A stretch of 64,000 bases of DNA from Prostheceraeus crozeri (GCA_907163375.1 CAJQUW010006146.1:496001-560000); one strand, 5' to 3'. Numbered from the stretch's first letter, positions 33,436-44,650 are shown. A program made the numbers and translations. The notes: generated by a model from the letters alone, not told the origin.

Positions 33436-33472
33436 GCCAGACGTTTCGCGTACCAGCCGCTTTATCAATGGC
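33436..33472 (-). ncRNA. Hammerhead-ribozyme-like motif, PLE-B left end
   Basis: Inverted copy of the motif at 35335-35371; read on the minus strand as GCCA TTGATAAA GCG-loop-CGC GAAA CGTC TGGC. Confidence 0.5.
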
Positions 33473-33516
33473 AAAAATCTATTAAAATTTTACAACTCGA
33501 GTATATATAAGAATTG

Positions 33517-35049
33517 CTAAAAACATGATGGCAGTTCGTGACGACGATTTAGAGCCGGCTTCATTTGTGCAATCAATTGTGATTCGCTGATGCTGGTTTT
33601 GACAGGGCAATCTAAAATTCGCAGTATGCTGACGTCAAAGTCTTCAATATTGTTCGTGGCACATTTCAAGCAGTGATCAGCCAAGGCACTTGCTGTGTCT
33701 CCATTCACGATGCTTCTGCGATGTTCATTAAATCTCAACCGAAATGGGCGTGAAGATTTACCTATGTAACTAGAAGAACAAAAATGACAAATAAACTGAT
33801 AAACTACAAAACGAACATTGCAATTAATATAATTAGGTAGTTTACTACAAAGAACACAATTATCGTGTTTAATATTCCTATCCTTACTGCGAAATAAATG
33901 ACATAATTTTTTGTTGCTTTTATTTACGAATCTAATGTTAAGTTTATGTTTGCGAATGAGATAATTAATTTTACGAGAACAACTATCACTAATGAAATCG
34001 ATATTTAAAACAACTTTATTTTCATTACTAGCTTTTGATTTCCGCGAGCGTTTATTAATAACGAAATCTCTATCTGAAAAACCATTACGCTTGAGACGAG
34101 ATTTAGTTTTGGCTATAGCTTCGACGCTAAGAGAGTTGGAGCTACTTCTCTTATCGATGCTGTCAAAAGTGTTGACAATGAAGTTCCTCTTTACATGATT
34201 GGGGACCCAAATATCTTTAGTAAGGGTGCAACCAGACGCTATTTCTTTTTGATAATGACAAAAATGAATTTTGATATTTATCCATATTGTCAAATCTAGA
34301 TAGTTCAAGTAGTTACTCTCAGGGACATCGATCGTAAACTTAATATCTTTATTTACTGAGTTAAAGACATTGGTGATAACATCGAAGTCAAAATCACAGC
34401 TAAACGGGCCCATGATGACGTCATCAATGTAACGTTTATAGACGGTGGGGACAATATCATAATTATCTTTAAGGATACCTAAGGCTTTGGTTACAATGCT
34501 ATGCATGAAGATGATAGCGAAGGCCGGAGCATATTGAGCACCCATAGGGCAACCTTTCTTTTGTAAATATATTTTTTCGTTGAAAGCTATTTCGTAGTTC
34601 TGAGATATAAAGTTAAGCATACGCATGAGATCATCAACGGTTACATTTAAATTATCAATTAAATCCCAGTGGTTTATGCAAAACTCCTTAACGACCTATA
34701 AGCCATATCTCAATGGAATCGACGGATATAAATTCTTGACATCTAACGATATGAAGATATGATCCGCAAAATTATTAGAACTATTTAAGTGATCGAGAAT
34801 ATCAACTAACTGATGAGAGCTTTTGAGGTGTGCTGGGACAAACTCAACAAGTTGGTTCAAAAGCCTACTACAGCACCAATCAATTTTGTTTGTGGGGGTA
34901 TTTATCGAAGATGCAATCGGGCGCATCTGGTAAGCCGAGTCTTTCAAATCTTTATGATCTTTTACTAGTGTGTAGAAATTAGCAGGTTGACTACCTGTCA
35001 CACGCAATTTCTCTAAATTACTTTTGGAGAGCTTATTTTTAAAAAGCCC
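33517..35049 (-). CDS. PLE-B reverse transcriptase plus GIY-YIG nuclease
   Basis: Penelope-type protein on the minus strand. The upstream part (to about 35049) has FYTLVKDHKDL, MRPIASSINTPTNKIDWCCS and FISLDVKNLYPSIPL (first catalytic Asp). The frame is not continuous with the downstream part, so at least one break lies between about 34630 and 34700. The downstream 369 codons have IYLQKKGCPMGAQYAPAFA, catalytic VYKRYIDDVIMG and LNYLDLTI, then a linker with RKSKASNENK, and a GIY-YIG nuclease with Cys pair: VVYQFICHFCSSSYIGKSS then RPFRLRFNEHRRS. The C-terminus ends at 33517. The nuclease Cys spacing differs from PLE-A and PLE-C, so the three belong to different lineages. Confidence 0.85.
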
Positions 35050-35334
35050 ATCTTCACGCCCATTTCGGTTGAGATTTAATGAACATCGCAGAAGCATCGT
35101 GAATGGAGACACAGCAAGTGCCTTGGCTGATCACTGCTTGAAATGTGCCACGAACAATATTGAAGACTTTGACGTCAGCATACTGCGAATTTTAGATTGC
35201 CCTGTCAAAACCAGCATCAGCGAATCACAATTGATTGCACAAATGAAGCCGGCTCTAAATCGTCGTCACGAACTGCCATCATGTTTTTAGCAATTCTTAT
35301 ATATACTCGAGTTGTAAAATTTTAATAGATTTTT

Positions 35335-35371
35335 GCCATTGATAAAGCGGCTGGTACGCGAAACGTCTGGC
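35335..35371 (+). ncRNA. Hammerhead-ribozyme-like motif, PLE-B right end
   Basis: GCCA (stem I), TTGATAA (core; the consensus CTGATGA is changed at two positions that pair with each other, C3-G8 to U3-A8), A, GCG-7 nt-CGC (stem II), GAAA, CGTC (palindromic ACGT as minimal stem III, cleavage after GTC), TGGC (stem I). The architecture matches the minimal hammerheads described in Penelope-like elements, which act best as dimers. Confidence 0.5.
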
Positions 35372-35489
35372 GCATAGCATCTGCCTTTTTATTCAAATCA
35401 CTCGCATATTGGAAAAAGTATTGGACAGATTAACACACACGACGACACACTAACGACAGATTATTGTTTTTCTCATAGTACGCACATGT

Positions 35490-36240
35490 AAAGATTTCGA
35501 CTGACAGGTACGAGTAGTTAGACGCTCAGTTGTAGTATTACGAGACTTCATAGTACAAACAGATGCATAATGTCAATTTTTCTTGCAAAAATTGCACTGT
35601 GCATTCTTAGGAGGACACTTAAAATCAGATGCAACATGGGAATTAGATCCACATCTGTAACATTTTCTCAACGTAGAAACATTTGTATTCTTAGTCGAAA
35701 CTTGTTTATTTGTAGAAAACTTATTACGACTTTGTGTCACAACTGCTGTAGTAAGTGGAGTTTGAACATAGTGCAGAGAGTTACAAATTTTAACACATTC
35801 AGACAGACTTTTCGGTCTCCTGATACGTAGTTCACTACTAAGTAACTTAGGAATAGTAGTCAAAAATTTTGCAATGAGTGAATCTTCACGTAGAGATGCA
35901 ATGCTAAAATTTTCAAAAAGCATTTGTAACTTAGATGCATATTCATCAAAAGAGCCTGAGTACGTAACCTCAAAAAACTCAATTCTGTTCAAAAACTTGT
36001 CTTGAGTAGAATAGCGCTCGGTCAGAAAAGATACAATATCATCGTAATTATCAGCATTTGGATAGGTAGTTATAACTGACTCAAAAATTTGCATATCCAA
36101 ATTAGTAAGCAAGTAGTCAACTTTTTTCTCAGCTTCAACATTAGTGATACGTAAAAGCATTTCAAACTTTTTAAGCCATATCAAAAAGTCACATTGTCTA
36201 GTAAAAGGTTCAATACGCATGGTAGGACCTGAAGACATGT
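35490..36240 (-). pseudogene. gag: gag region of the second LTR element (fossil)
   Basis: Minus-strand gag beginning MSSGPTMRIEPFT near 36238. The capsid region includes FLIWLKKFEMLLRI and YSTQDKFLNRIEFFEV, then a basic stretch and a zinc-knuckle region CYRCGSNSHVASDFKC with a further CNFC. About 220 codons are visible before the PLE-B target site. It is shorter than the gag of the 17.9 kb element and has no capsid duplication. Confidence 0.85.
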
Positions 36241-36405
36241 TGAAAATACTGAAAATATTTTAGTGATATACTGAAAATGTATAAATTGCAATTATTCGTA
36301 ATATGGCAATAGAGAAAAAGTTTATACTTATCACAGACCGGAAATCCTTGAAAATGGTAGTAATACTGATTGTAAAAATAATGTGATATGCAGGTTCGTA
36401 AAAAT

Positions 36406-36415
36406 CTCGTCGCCA
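36406..36415 (-). other. Primer-binding site of the second LTR element, tRNA-Ser-like
   Basis: On the minus strand, TGGCGACGAG begins three bases after the 5' LTR and matches the complement of the 3' end of animal tRNA-Ser (GCT type, acceptor ...CTCGTCG plus CCA) over ten bases; beyond that it diverges. Confidence 0.55.
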
Positions 36416-36418
36416 AAG

Positions 36419-36751
36419 TGTAGTGACCGATATTTGTAAAAGTAGTTTAATTGTTAATTTGTTGTTAAATTGTTTGTTTAATTATTAGTAGTTAAGTAGT
36501 AAAAGTAGTTTAATTGTAAGAATAACTTGTAGGAACCATAAATCCCATTAAGCAAAATCCAACCAAGTAAAGTAGTAAATTCAAGCTATATTGCAGTAGT
36601 TAAGTGATCACAAGCTGTTCATAGTAAAAGAGACTTGAGCGTAAGATACAAAAATTATAAATTTCAAAACGTTTCTAAGTAAGTACAGCTGGTACTCAAG
36701 CATTTGAAATTGCACTGCATTAAAACAAAAGTATTAATTTCGGTTACTACA
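36419..36751 (-). repeat. 5' LTR of the second LTR element
   Basis: 333 bp. Matches 25936-26216 except for about six substitutions and an extra stretch of about 50 bp that includes a partial second copy of AAAAGTAGTTTAATTGT. Followed by the TACCG target duplication. Confidence 0.92.
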
Positions 36752-36756
36752 TACCG

Positions 36757-38478
36757 AAACCACCGAACTAACTTTGTGTGAAAATGGCTCGCATGGAAAT
36801 TTCTTTAATTGTATTGAGTAAACTCACCGATTAACATTAGCATAGAAGTTAAGGCATAAGTTAGAAAAGTAACACTTAAATTACGCGCTCAATGATTCAG
36901 TATGACGCGAATGTCTGTGATTGGTCAGTGTCAAGGTCACTGAGAGTGATGACAGTAAAAAGTTACGAATACAAACAAATACATGTAACTCTGACACTAA
37001 TTAACCAAAATAAGATAGCTATGTACGGAGTCATCAGGGAGGAACCATGTGGTTGGATGAAACAATGTTTCGACCCCTAACCTCCAACCTGTACCACGTG
37101 GCGGGGCCAGGCCAACCATATCGAATGAAAGATAAGAAAGGTCTCTTCAAGCCTTAGCTATAATCCAACCGAAAATAAATTTTTGGATTTAGCGAAGAAA
37201 ACGGAAACATAAGAATGTGGAACAGTCGTGAATCTAACGTAGGCCTACCTATGATGGAAGATATTTGGCCAAAAACATCCAAACTTGTGAACGAGGAACC
37301 TATTCCTCGAGAAGGACTTAGTGCAGGAATTAACCAGTGGATTTACCGTGAAACCCCTTTCTCTGAAGATATTGAAAATGCCATTGGCTCTTGAAGTGAA
37401 GTCGGAAGCATCAGATGAAATCCTGGCGAACTGATGAGTTGGGCAACAAAGATGCTGAAGCAGTGTTCAAAGGCATATTACTTCGGGGAAAGCATGTAGC
37501 ATCACTGGGAAGCTGAAGATTTCAGGAAGGATCTTATCGAAGTGCTTGTAATCAAACACGCAAATGTCGTCGACATGCCTTGCGGTGCAAGAGAAAAGTT
37601 TGGCCAAGCCATATCTCCTCGCTAGAAGCCGTCACGAACTTAAACTCCCTGTATGCTAAGAATAGGTCAGCCAACAGTGAACTGGAATTCACACTCATAG
37701 GAATGCCCGAATCTGCTTAAAGTCAATTCCCCCGAAGGTAACAAAAGTGATGAAATCAATAGCAGTGAAGAATTGGGCTTTGCACCAGGAGTGATGTCCT
37801 CTGTACTTCTTATTCGAGAAGAAACCTCTATAATAGCCAATGCAGATGAAGCTCTTGGAACTGCCAAAAATTATCTCACAATGACTCCTTAACCTGGTTT
37901 AAATTAAGGTTTCTATAGAGTGGAGGAATCATAAACCTGTAAAGAACGAAAGGCAGATGGTGTTGAGGTTGAGCTAAGGTTGCTCTTTGCTTATTACTCC
38001 TGGTTCTGTCATGCAGTTAATCACAAACGATTGCCTGGGCATTGTGATGAAAGGACTGTAACTATATGAGCTCTATATTCCTTAGCAGCCTACGTCGATG
38101 CATCACAGGGTCTCATTTTCATTGCGTCAAACAGTCTCCGTGACTTTATTTGTGACCATTTGTGTCCCAAAAACGTCAAATGAATAAAGAATACTATGTT
38201 TCGTCAAGTCAATGCCATATGATCGATCTGAAAAGGTGCTACCCTTTTGGATAGGGAGTTTGCATTGTGTCAAAGAAATCATTAAGTTAGTAGCCTATAT
38301 GACAATCACTGATGTCAGGCTTTATAGGCTACATCGTAGACAAACCGAGTCATAGATTTTATGTGCGAGTCTCCGAAGGAGACGGATACATCAAGTCTAT
38401 GAACGAGGACTTTCTAAGTTTAAAGACTGATATCCGTGATAGTATATCGTAATTTCAACGCCGGAAGAATACATTTTC
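36757..38478. other. Gene-free stretch with a possible coding relic
   Basis: No supported gene. A small frame lies at 37215-37394 (separate entry). Other frames are short and lack motifs. Confidence 0.5.
37215..37394 (+). other. Small unassigned open frame (59 codons)
   Basis: ATG at 37215, stop ending 37394. The product begins MWNSRESNVGLPMMEDIWPK and has a protein-like mixed composition (ends ETPFSEDIENAIGS). No family is recognised. The following 200 bp keep short in-frame pieces of similar character, so this may be a decayed exon or transposon gene, or chance. Confidence 0.15.
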
Positions 38479-38674
38479 GTCTAAGGAGGGTGCCCGCGGG
38501 TCTGGAAAGTCTGGAAAATAGGGTGGTCTGGAAAAGTATTATTTTTAAGAAAATGTCTGGAAATCTGGGGAGTCTGGAAAATAGAGTGGGCTGGAAAAAG
38601 TCTGGAAAATCTGGTAAAATATTGGATAAATAAGTCCGGGAGTATTGAAGCTTCACTCACAATTTTCCAGTCGC

Positions 38675-38845
38675 ATTCTGTGAGTTCATTGCTGCAAACT
38701 GCGCATGTATTGCTTTCCTAGCACTTCTCTTTTCCTTGTCAAAGATTCTTGTAAGTACTTAAAGATAGTTGAGTGACCATTTGAGGAAAGAGAAGCACTA
38801 GGAAAGCAATGAAGCGCAGTTTATCTCAATGAATGCACAGAATCC
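38675..38845. repeat. Foldback inside the hAT unit
   Basis: Arms of about 65 bp, imperfect: left TTCTGTGAGTTCATTG.. through TGCTTTCCTAGCACTTCTCT; right AGAGAAGCACTAGGAAAGCA.. through the complement of the left start. Spacer about 45 bp. Confidence 0.7.
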
Positions 38846-40819
38846 GATTGGAACTATATGAGCGAAACTTTAAAGACATTGAGAAAATAGAAAGAACCCT
38901 TGGTGCGAGAACTCAATGTGGACAAAATCGTAATTGGGAAAACATTTTGGTAAACAGAGTCATATATTTAATGAAGACGACATAATGAGGGAGAAAATAA
39001 ACGCAGATTGATTAAGTAAACCATCTGGTCAATGACGTGAGACGTTTAGAAGTGTTTTAAATCTTGTTGACAAAGAGAAGTTAGATGAGTGACTGTAACG
39101 TCTATTCCTTTTCATTATTTTCGATATTTAATTTTTGCTAGGGTATGTAGTTAGTTATTAATGAAATTGCCTTACCAAAATAGTCCGTTACTTACGCGCT
39201 AAAAGTTGTGATATTCCAACGCAAGTGATTTTCATAATTTAGTGATACAAAATTACCGTTAAACAGTTGAGCAAGAATAATCGATTATAGCTGCAAGCAG
39301 CAGACTACATCCCTATTTTCGAAACAGTGCTTAAGAGTGATGTGCACTATAAAAATGCTCGTATGCGCATGCCGTTTGTGTAGTGCTGTAGTTGCAAAAA
39401 GGGTAATATCATGTTTGAATAAAATCATCTGAAGAAGAAAATTATATTTTACTGATTATAGAGAAAATGTGAAAATATGCACTCAAGATTGAAAGCGTTT
39501 AAATGCCAGCTGATATGTGGTAGCCACTGAAATTCATTCATCAGAATTGCAAAAAACTTTTGTGACAAATTTAAAGTAAGGAAATTAGGCCTATTTTTGT
39601 AGCATTTTGAAGTACAATATTCCTTTTTCATTATTGCATGTACTGGTGAAGCGTGAAATTCATTAATTAAGGCGCAAATTATCAGTCCATCGATAACTAT
39701 TCGTAGCTTGAATGCAAAAGATCTTTCCAGGATCCAAGTGCAGCAGTGCATTCGAATGCGAACATTTATTCAGCTCATTCAGTTAATCGTTCATTCAACT
39801 ATTTTATTCGTTCACTCAGTTCGTTCGATTGTTCTTTTAAAAATTTAGCGCTAGGCCGTTCCGTTCAACTGAAACACTAAAGTCAGTCACTTCCATTTGG
39901 TTCACTTTGAAAGGTAGCAACGTTGTAGGACTTGGCGCTCGTTGACCACATTAAGAATCAAAGAAGTCTATTCTTCATAGTGTTTGTCATTCTTTCTTTA
40001 AGCCTACTTTGTCATTCTGTCAATTTTGATAGCTGTACCTGATTTGCCTTTGTCTCACAAATCGACTTTGACGCACCTAAAGCTTATAAGTGAACAAAAA
40101 CACCAAATTGTTTTTGCTCGTGTTTGCTCTCAATTTGCGCTTTGTTTTTGTTTATTTATAAATTAAGTAGGTGGTCAAATTTCTTTCGTGATACATAAAA
40201 CTGCTACTAAAGGGGAGCCATCCAATTCCAAATCCCGGATTCCTGGAAAAATGGCAAGCCCTACACTGTTAAATTCATCTAGGAGTTGATTAGCCTGTAT
40301 TCCAGAATTATATAACTCGCAAATATTTGAAGCCATCATTACTTGGAATTTTACAACAACTTAATTTGTCACCATGCAGAAATCGAGAGAAAATATTTGA
40401 AATATTTCAGAAGGCGCACGAAAATTCTTATGCGACGCTACGCCGGCTAAAATGACCTTAAAAATCACTGTCTGGTCTGATCTTTAATCTACTCATTTAC
40501 ATTGTACTATAATGTGTTAACGAACAAAAACAGCAGTACGGATTTGTCTTAGCGAAAGTTGCTCTAAACAGCTGTCTATGTCTTAACAGCGAAAAGTGAT
40601 GTGAGAATTAATCGTCCCCATAGTAAATGTGAGGCTGGGCTGAAAAGCATCAGTTCAGTTCGTTCGCCAGTTTCATGAACGAGAAAATAAAAGTTGATTT
40701 CAGTGGCAGTTACTAGGAAATCCTGTTTGCCAAGCTCCTTTGCTTACTAGTAAACGACTAAGAACCTCATTCATGTACAACAAAAACTTGTAACGCACTG
40801 GTTTTCAATGCGTTTCAAT

Positions 40820-42700
40820 GCGTTGGCCTCAAATCATTTTGCTCACTTTACTTGATTTGCGAAGAGGTCGAATAGTTGGTGTCCTCAAGTACACGTTCGG
40901 TTATTTTCCGCCTGTCTCTTATTTCATCGTAGCTATTGCGTGTAGGTCAGCTTCGCACCAACCTTTGATTCTTTCTGTCCACCACATGGATCGGCTCTAC
41001 GACTTGCCATTCGCGATACCAAACAGCGCAGTCTTCACTTGGCAATGATCTTTCATGCGGCAGATGTGGCCGAACAGACTCACTTTGGGCTTATTAATCG
41101 TCTACACAAGCCGCAACTTTGGTTCTACTCTTCTCAAGACTTCATAATTGGTAGTGCGGTGAAACCATCGAACAACTAAAATCTCTCGGAAGCAACGCAA
41201 CTCAAGAGGCATCGAGACACCGCTTATCCGTCTTTCTCAGTATTCACGTCTCCGAAGAAATCATCAGCACGCTTGAAACACACTTTTGCAACACCGTGCA
41301 TTATAGTTCTTGTGCTAATCATATCCTCCATATTTTGAAAAAAAATTTCTAACGTCCTGAATGCCATGACAATCCGCTGACGAAATTTCACTGCACATCC
41401 CTCTCCATTTATCGTGATTCCAAGATAGGCGTTTAGACTGTTTCGATTGCACTGTTAATCGAAGGCTCTGTCTTTTTACTTGTCTCCACTATCACTAATT
41501 CCTTTGTTTTATTGCTGTTGATCTTACGGCTACATCTTCCTGTATCTGAAGAAACGAGGTTTTGGCCATTCTCCAGCTCACACCGACTTTCAACCGAACG
41601 TGCTATATCATCGGCAAGGCTTGGGTTGTTGATAGGCCGTCTCTGAATTGACACTCCTGCCGCATTGCTATAACACGTTCCAGGTATACAAAGCAAAATA
41701 GCAGATCACAAAGGATAGCCCTGTCTGGAATCCTTGTTTGAACTAGTCAGCAGTTTCATTTCCGAATCTTAGGTGCAGCCTTGGCACTGTAGTGGATGCT
41801 CTTCAAAATGTGGACAATCTTAGCATCCACTCGCATAATTTCAGTACTGCCGACATGGCGTCTTGCCGAATGTTACCGAAATCCTTGAAGCAGACCATCA
41901 GCTATGATCTGTTGCACAGTACTACTGTGTCTACGAAAGCATGTTTCTTCTTTTACCAGGAATGGCTCGACAGAAGCTTTCAGACGCTCTAGGATGATCA
42001 GTAAGAACACTTTATCAGAGATAAGATGAGGCAGTTCCTGCAGACGCTTAGATGTCCTTTCTTTGGCGGCAGCGTCACTATACCCAACTTGTTCCATTCA
42101 TGAGGAACTTTCTCTTCAGACTATGCTTGACTGCATATAATGAGCAGTGCTTCTGCCACTTCTGCTCCACCTGCATGTAGCATCTTTCATGTGTTGCCAT
42201 CTGTATCGGAGCCTTGTGTGGCTTTAGTATCGCTGTTTTGACTTGACATCCGAGTATTTCGCCAGTTCTGTTGTCTTTGAGTGCTGTGTCTTCAAGTTCC
42301 GTCGCTACGGTGGTGTCATGATCACACGTCTGCGCATGCAGCTCTCGGCAGTACTCAGTCCATCTCTCCTTGGTCTCTTCGGATGTCTGGAACAGGTGTT
42401 CATCGCGATCTTTAGCAAATAGTTGCTTCGGTTCCTATTTTCTATTGATATCTCTGATCAGCAGGTATGCTTGGCGGGTATCTGCTTCTGCACACACTGC
42501 TCAATCAATCTTTATTTCTCCTTTAGCCATATTTCATATCGGTTCGTACCGCCTTTCGAAATTAATGGCACTCACTCCTGTATATTTTCATGTTCTCTTC
42601 AGACTGCAGTGTGCTATGTTCCGACTTTGCTTTTCATTCGTGAATGGGAGTGTCCTCTGAGTGATTCCTTTCTGTCGACAGACTCACTGTCACTGCCTCT
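40820..42700 (-). mobile_element. LINE remnant (RT and C-terminal region), minus strand
   Basis: Degraded non-LTR retrotransposon. Minus-strand fragments in order: ISDKVFLLIILERLKASVEP then FLVKEETCFRR (RT finger and the EE-GFRR block, near 41900-42050); INNPSLADDIARSVES (the F/LADD catalytic motif, near 41600-41640); INSNKTKELVIVET (near 41490-41520); and a C-terminal part near 41000-41100 with SLFGHICRMKDHC. This order fits endonuclease-bearing LINEs with the GHI-RM type C-terminus. Several frame breaks and stops; the 5' endonuclease region is not recognised. It is nested in the hAT unit. Confidence 0.75.
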
Positions 42701-43215
42701 TTGATTGCCGAATACAGCCCAGCGGTTCTTTCTTCCAATTTTATTCCTATAGGTTAATCAAACCAAGCTTTTGGGTGAATTAGGGTAAATTGGGATTATC
42801 AATGAGTCTGGAAATTATCTTCCGAAAATGCGCGGGCACCCTGTCTAAGGTAGCTTGCGTGTTGAGAAAGTTTGCTGTCTTTACCAAACATTATTTCTTG
42901 AAAATATTCCAACTTTACACCGTTACGTAACCAACTTCTTGACACCTCCAGATTAGTTTTCTGAGGCCATGTTAAAAATTTGGGGTTTTATGCGGATTTC
43001 AATAAATTAATTATCAATAAATTGAAAAGTTACCAATTTGATACTTCTTAGAAATTCTTCAAATAGCTTAACATAGTAATTGAATTCATCATTAGTCATT
43101 CGGACAATTCTCAAGATATCGATGTAAAGCAAATACCCAGGTGATTAATGAATAGACATATAGCTAATAAAATTACCTTGAAGCCAGTAGAATAATATCT
43201 AGACCTGAAAATATA

Positions 43216-43420
43216 TTTTAAAAAAGAATGACACGGTCAATAAAGAAGGTCCTATTTCTGGACTATATATTCCATTGTCTCTTTTAAGAGTCCGATGTTA
43301 AAATGCAGATGTACAGAAATTGTACATCTGCATTTTAACATCGGACTCTTAAAAGAGACAATCGAATGTATAGCCCAGAAATAAGACCTTCTTTATTGAC
43401 CGTGTCATTCTTTTTTAAAA
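43216..43420. repeat. Near-perfect 205 bp foldback
   Basis: Arms of about 97 bp differ at only a few positions. The tip is GATGTACAGAAATTGTACATC around 43310-43325. The outer ends read TTTTAAAAAAGAATGACACG and its complement. There is almost no loop, so the transcript would form a long hairpin. It could be a snapback MITE or a small-RNA precursor; no target duplication was found. Confidence 0.85.
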
Positions 43421-43655
43421 CCTATTCATTTGGTCAATGGCGAAAATTATTGTTAACTGAAAATATATGGATACGAAGTCATACCATAGTTATCATTATC
43501 TACAAAAGAGCATCTCATGTGAATCAAAAAATATGACCTTGGAGCCGCAATTAATTCGGCGGTCCTAAAATAGTTAATTAAAATTTGTTGCATTCATTAA
43601 AACAAATAAAACAATTTCATTGTCCACAAAATAATCAATACGGTACTGTTTCTAG

Positions 43656-44642
43656 TAGGGTTAAAACGATATCGATACCGATACGATAATATCGATATTA
43701 TCGGTATTTTTCCGATACCAATAATATCGATATTTCTAAAAATAATACCGATAGAAATATCGATAAAAATATCGATAATGATATCGATAACAATTTCGAT
43801 GATAATATCGATAATGATATCGATAACAATATCGATAATTATATCAATAACAATATGAATGTCAATACCATCACCGATGATGACATCGGTATTATTTCTA
43901 ACAATGCTATCGATCTTGATAAATCTTGAAATTGGTGTCAAATGACTTATATCAGAGTTGACTTATATCATTCATAATTGCATTTGTGATAGCTAACAAA
44001 ATCTATAACTTGACATGATGTTTAATCATTACAAGACTTACCATTTGCCTTCAGTTTCTTCATACTTACCGATCATACTTTCAGTTAGACTAATCAAATT
44101 TATCATTTTCGACATTAGAACTTAGCTGATGTCTGATAGAAAATTGTATAGGTCATCTATATGTCATCGATATAGGTGTATTGTACATGTTGATTTTGCA
44201 TAGACTAAATGATAAATATACGGATATAGCTATCATAATTAATATCTTGATGCCAATATTCAGATCGATACTCACAATTTTTTGATCTTTAATCGATTTA
44301 CAGATAGTGAATAGATAGCGTTATATTGCATCGATATCATCATCGAGATCATTGAATATTATTGTCAATATTGATACCGTCATAAATGTCGATATTAATA
44401 TCAATAGAAATATCGATATTAATATCGATAGAAATATCGATAAAAATATCAATAGAAATATCAATGGAAATATCGATATAAATATCAATAGAAATATCGA
44501 TATTAGTATCGATATTAGTGTCGATATTAATATCGATATAAATATCGATATTAATATCGATATTAATATCGATAGTATCGATAAAGAATTTTGAAATATC
44601 GATAATATCGATAATAAAAATTTCACTATCGTTTTAACCCTA
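43656..44642. mobile_element. hAT-type non-autonomous element filled with ATCGAT-like repeats
   Basis: The terminal inverted repeats TAGGGTTAAAACGATA (43656-43671) and the exact complement (44627-44642) are flanked by the 8 bp duplication GTTTCTAG (43648-43655 and 44643-44650), diagnostic of hAT. The outer parts (about 43665-43920 and 44330-44625) consist of imperfect repeats of ATATCGATA/AATATCAATAG-like words; the middle 400 bp is ordinary AT-rich DNA. The long frames seen in both strands here (43597-43941, 44321-44746, 44352-44594) are by-products of the repeat and not genes. Confidence 0.88.
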
Positions 44643-44650
44643 GTTTCTAG

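Larger units (their letters stand above)
33320..35475 (-). mobile_element. Penelope-like element B (PLE-B)
   Basis: A 2,156 bp insertion between the gag and protease parts of the second LTR element. The 14 bp target duplication TAGTACGCACATGT lies at 33306-33319 and 35476-35489. The ends are inverted repeats of about 410-425 bp (33349-33757 and 35050-35475) that include the last 80 codons of the protein, so the right end is an inverted, 5'-truncated second copy; one length difference of about 18-26 bp separates the arms. 29 extra bases lie on the left. The body is on the minus strand. Confidence 0.92.
25936..36751 (-). mobile_element. Second LTR element (Ty3/gypsy type), split by Penelope-like insertions
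   Basis: A minus-strand LTR element spanning 10.8 kb, of which about 5.9 kb is inserted Penelope-like sequence. LTRs lie at 25936-26216 (3' LTR, 281 bp) and 36419-36751 (5' LTR, 333 bp), both with TGTAGT-like and ACTACA ends. The 5 bp target duplication TACCG occurs at 25931-25935 and 36752-36756. The LTRs differ by about six substitutions and one internal length difference of about 50 bp, so it is older than the element at 17.9 kb. Parts on the minus strand are gag, protease, RT, RNase H and integrase in Ty3/gypsy order. The element is a fossil: two transposon insertions and several further breaks in frame. Confidence 0.92.
38487..42842. mobile_element. hAT-type DNA transposon (4.36 kb), non-autonomous or decayed
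   Basis: The terminal inverted repeats AGGGTGCCCGCG (38487-38498) and CGCGGGCACCCT (42831-42842) are perfect over 12 bp and flanked by the 8 bp duplication GTCTAAGG (38479-38486 and 42843-42850). An 8 bp duplication with A-GGG-type ends is the hAT pattern. The left subterminal 150 bp repeats TCTGGAAA about eight times, also typical of hAT transposase binding regions; the right end has one TCTGGAAA. No hAT transposase motif was recognised inside. It contains a foldback (38675-38845) and a LINE remnant (about 40820-42700). About 2 kb between 38850 and 40800 has no recognisable content. Confidence 0.8.
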
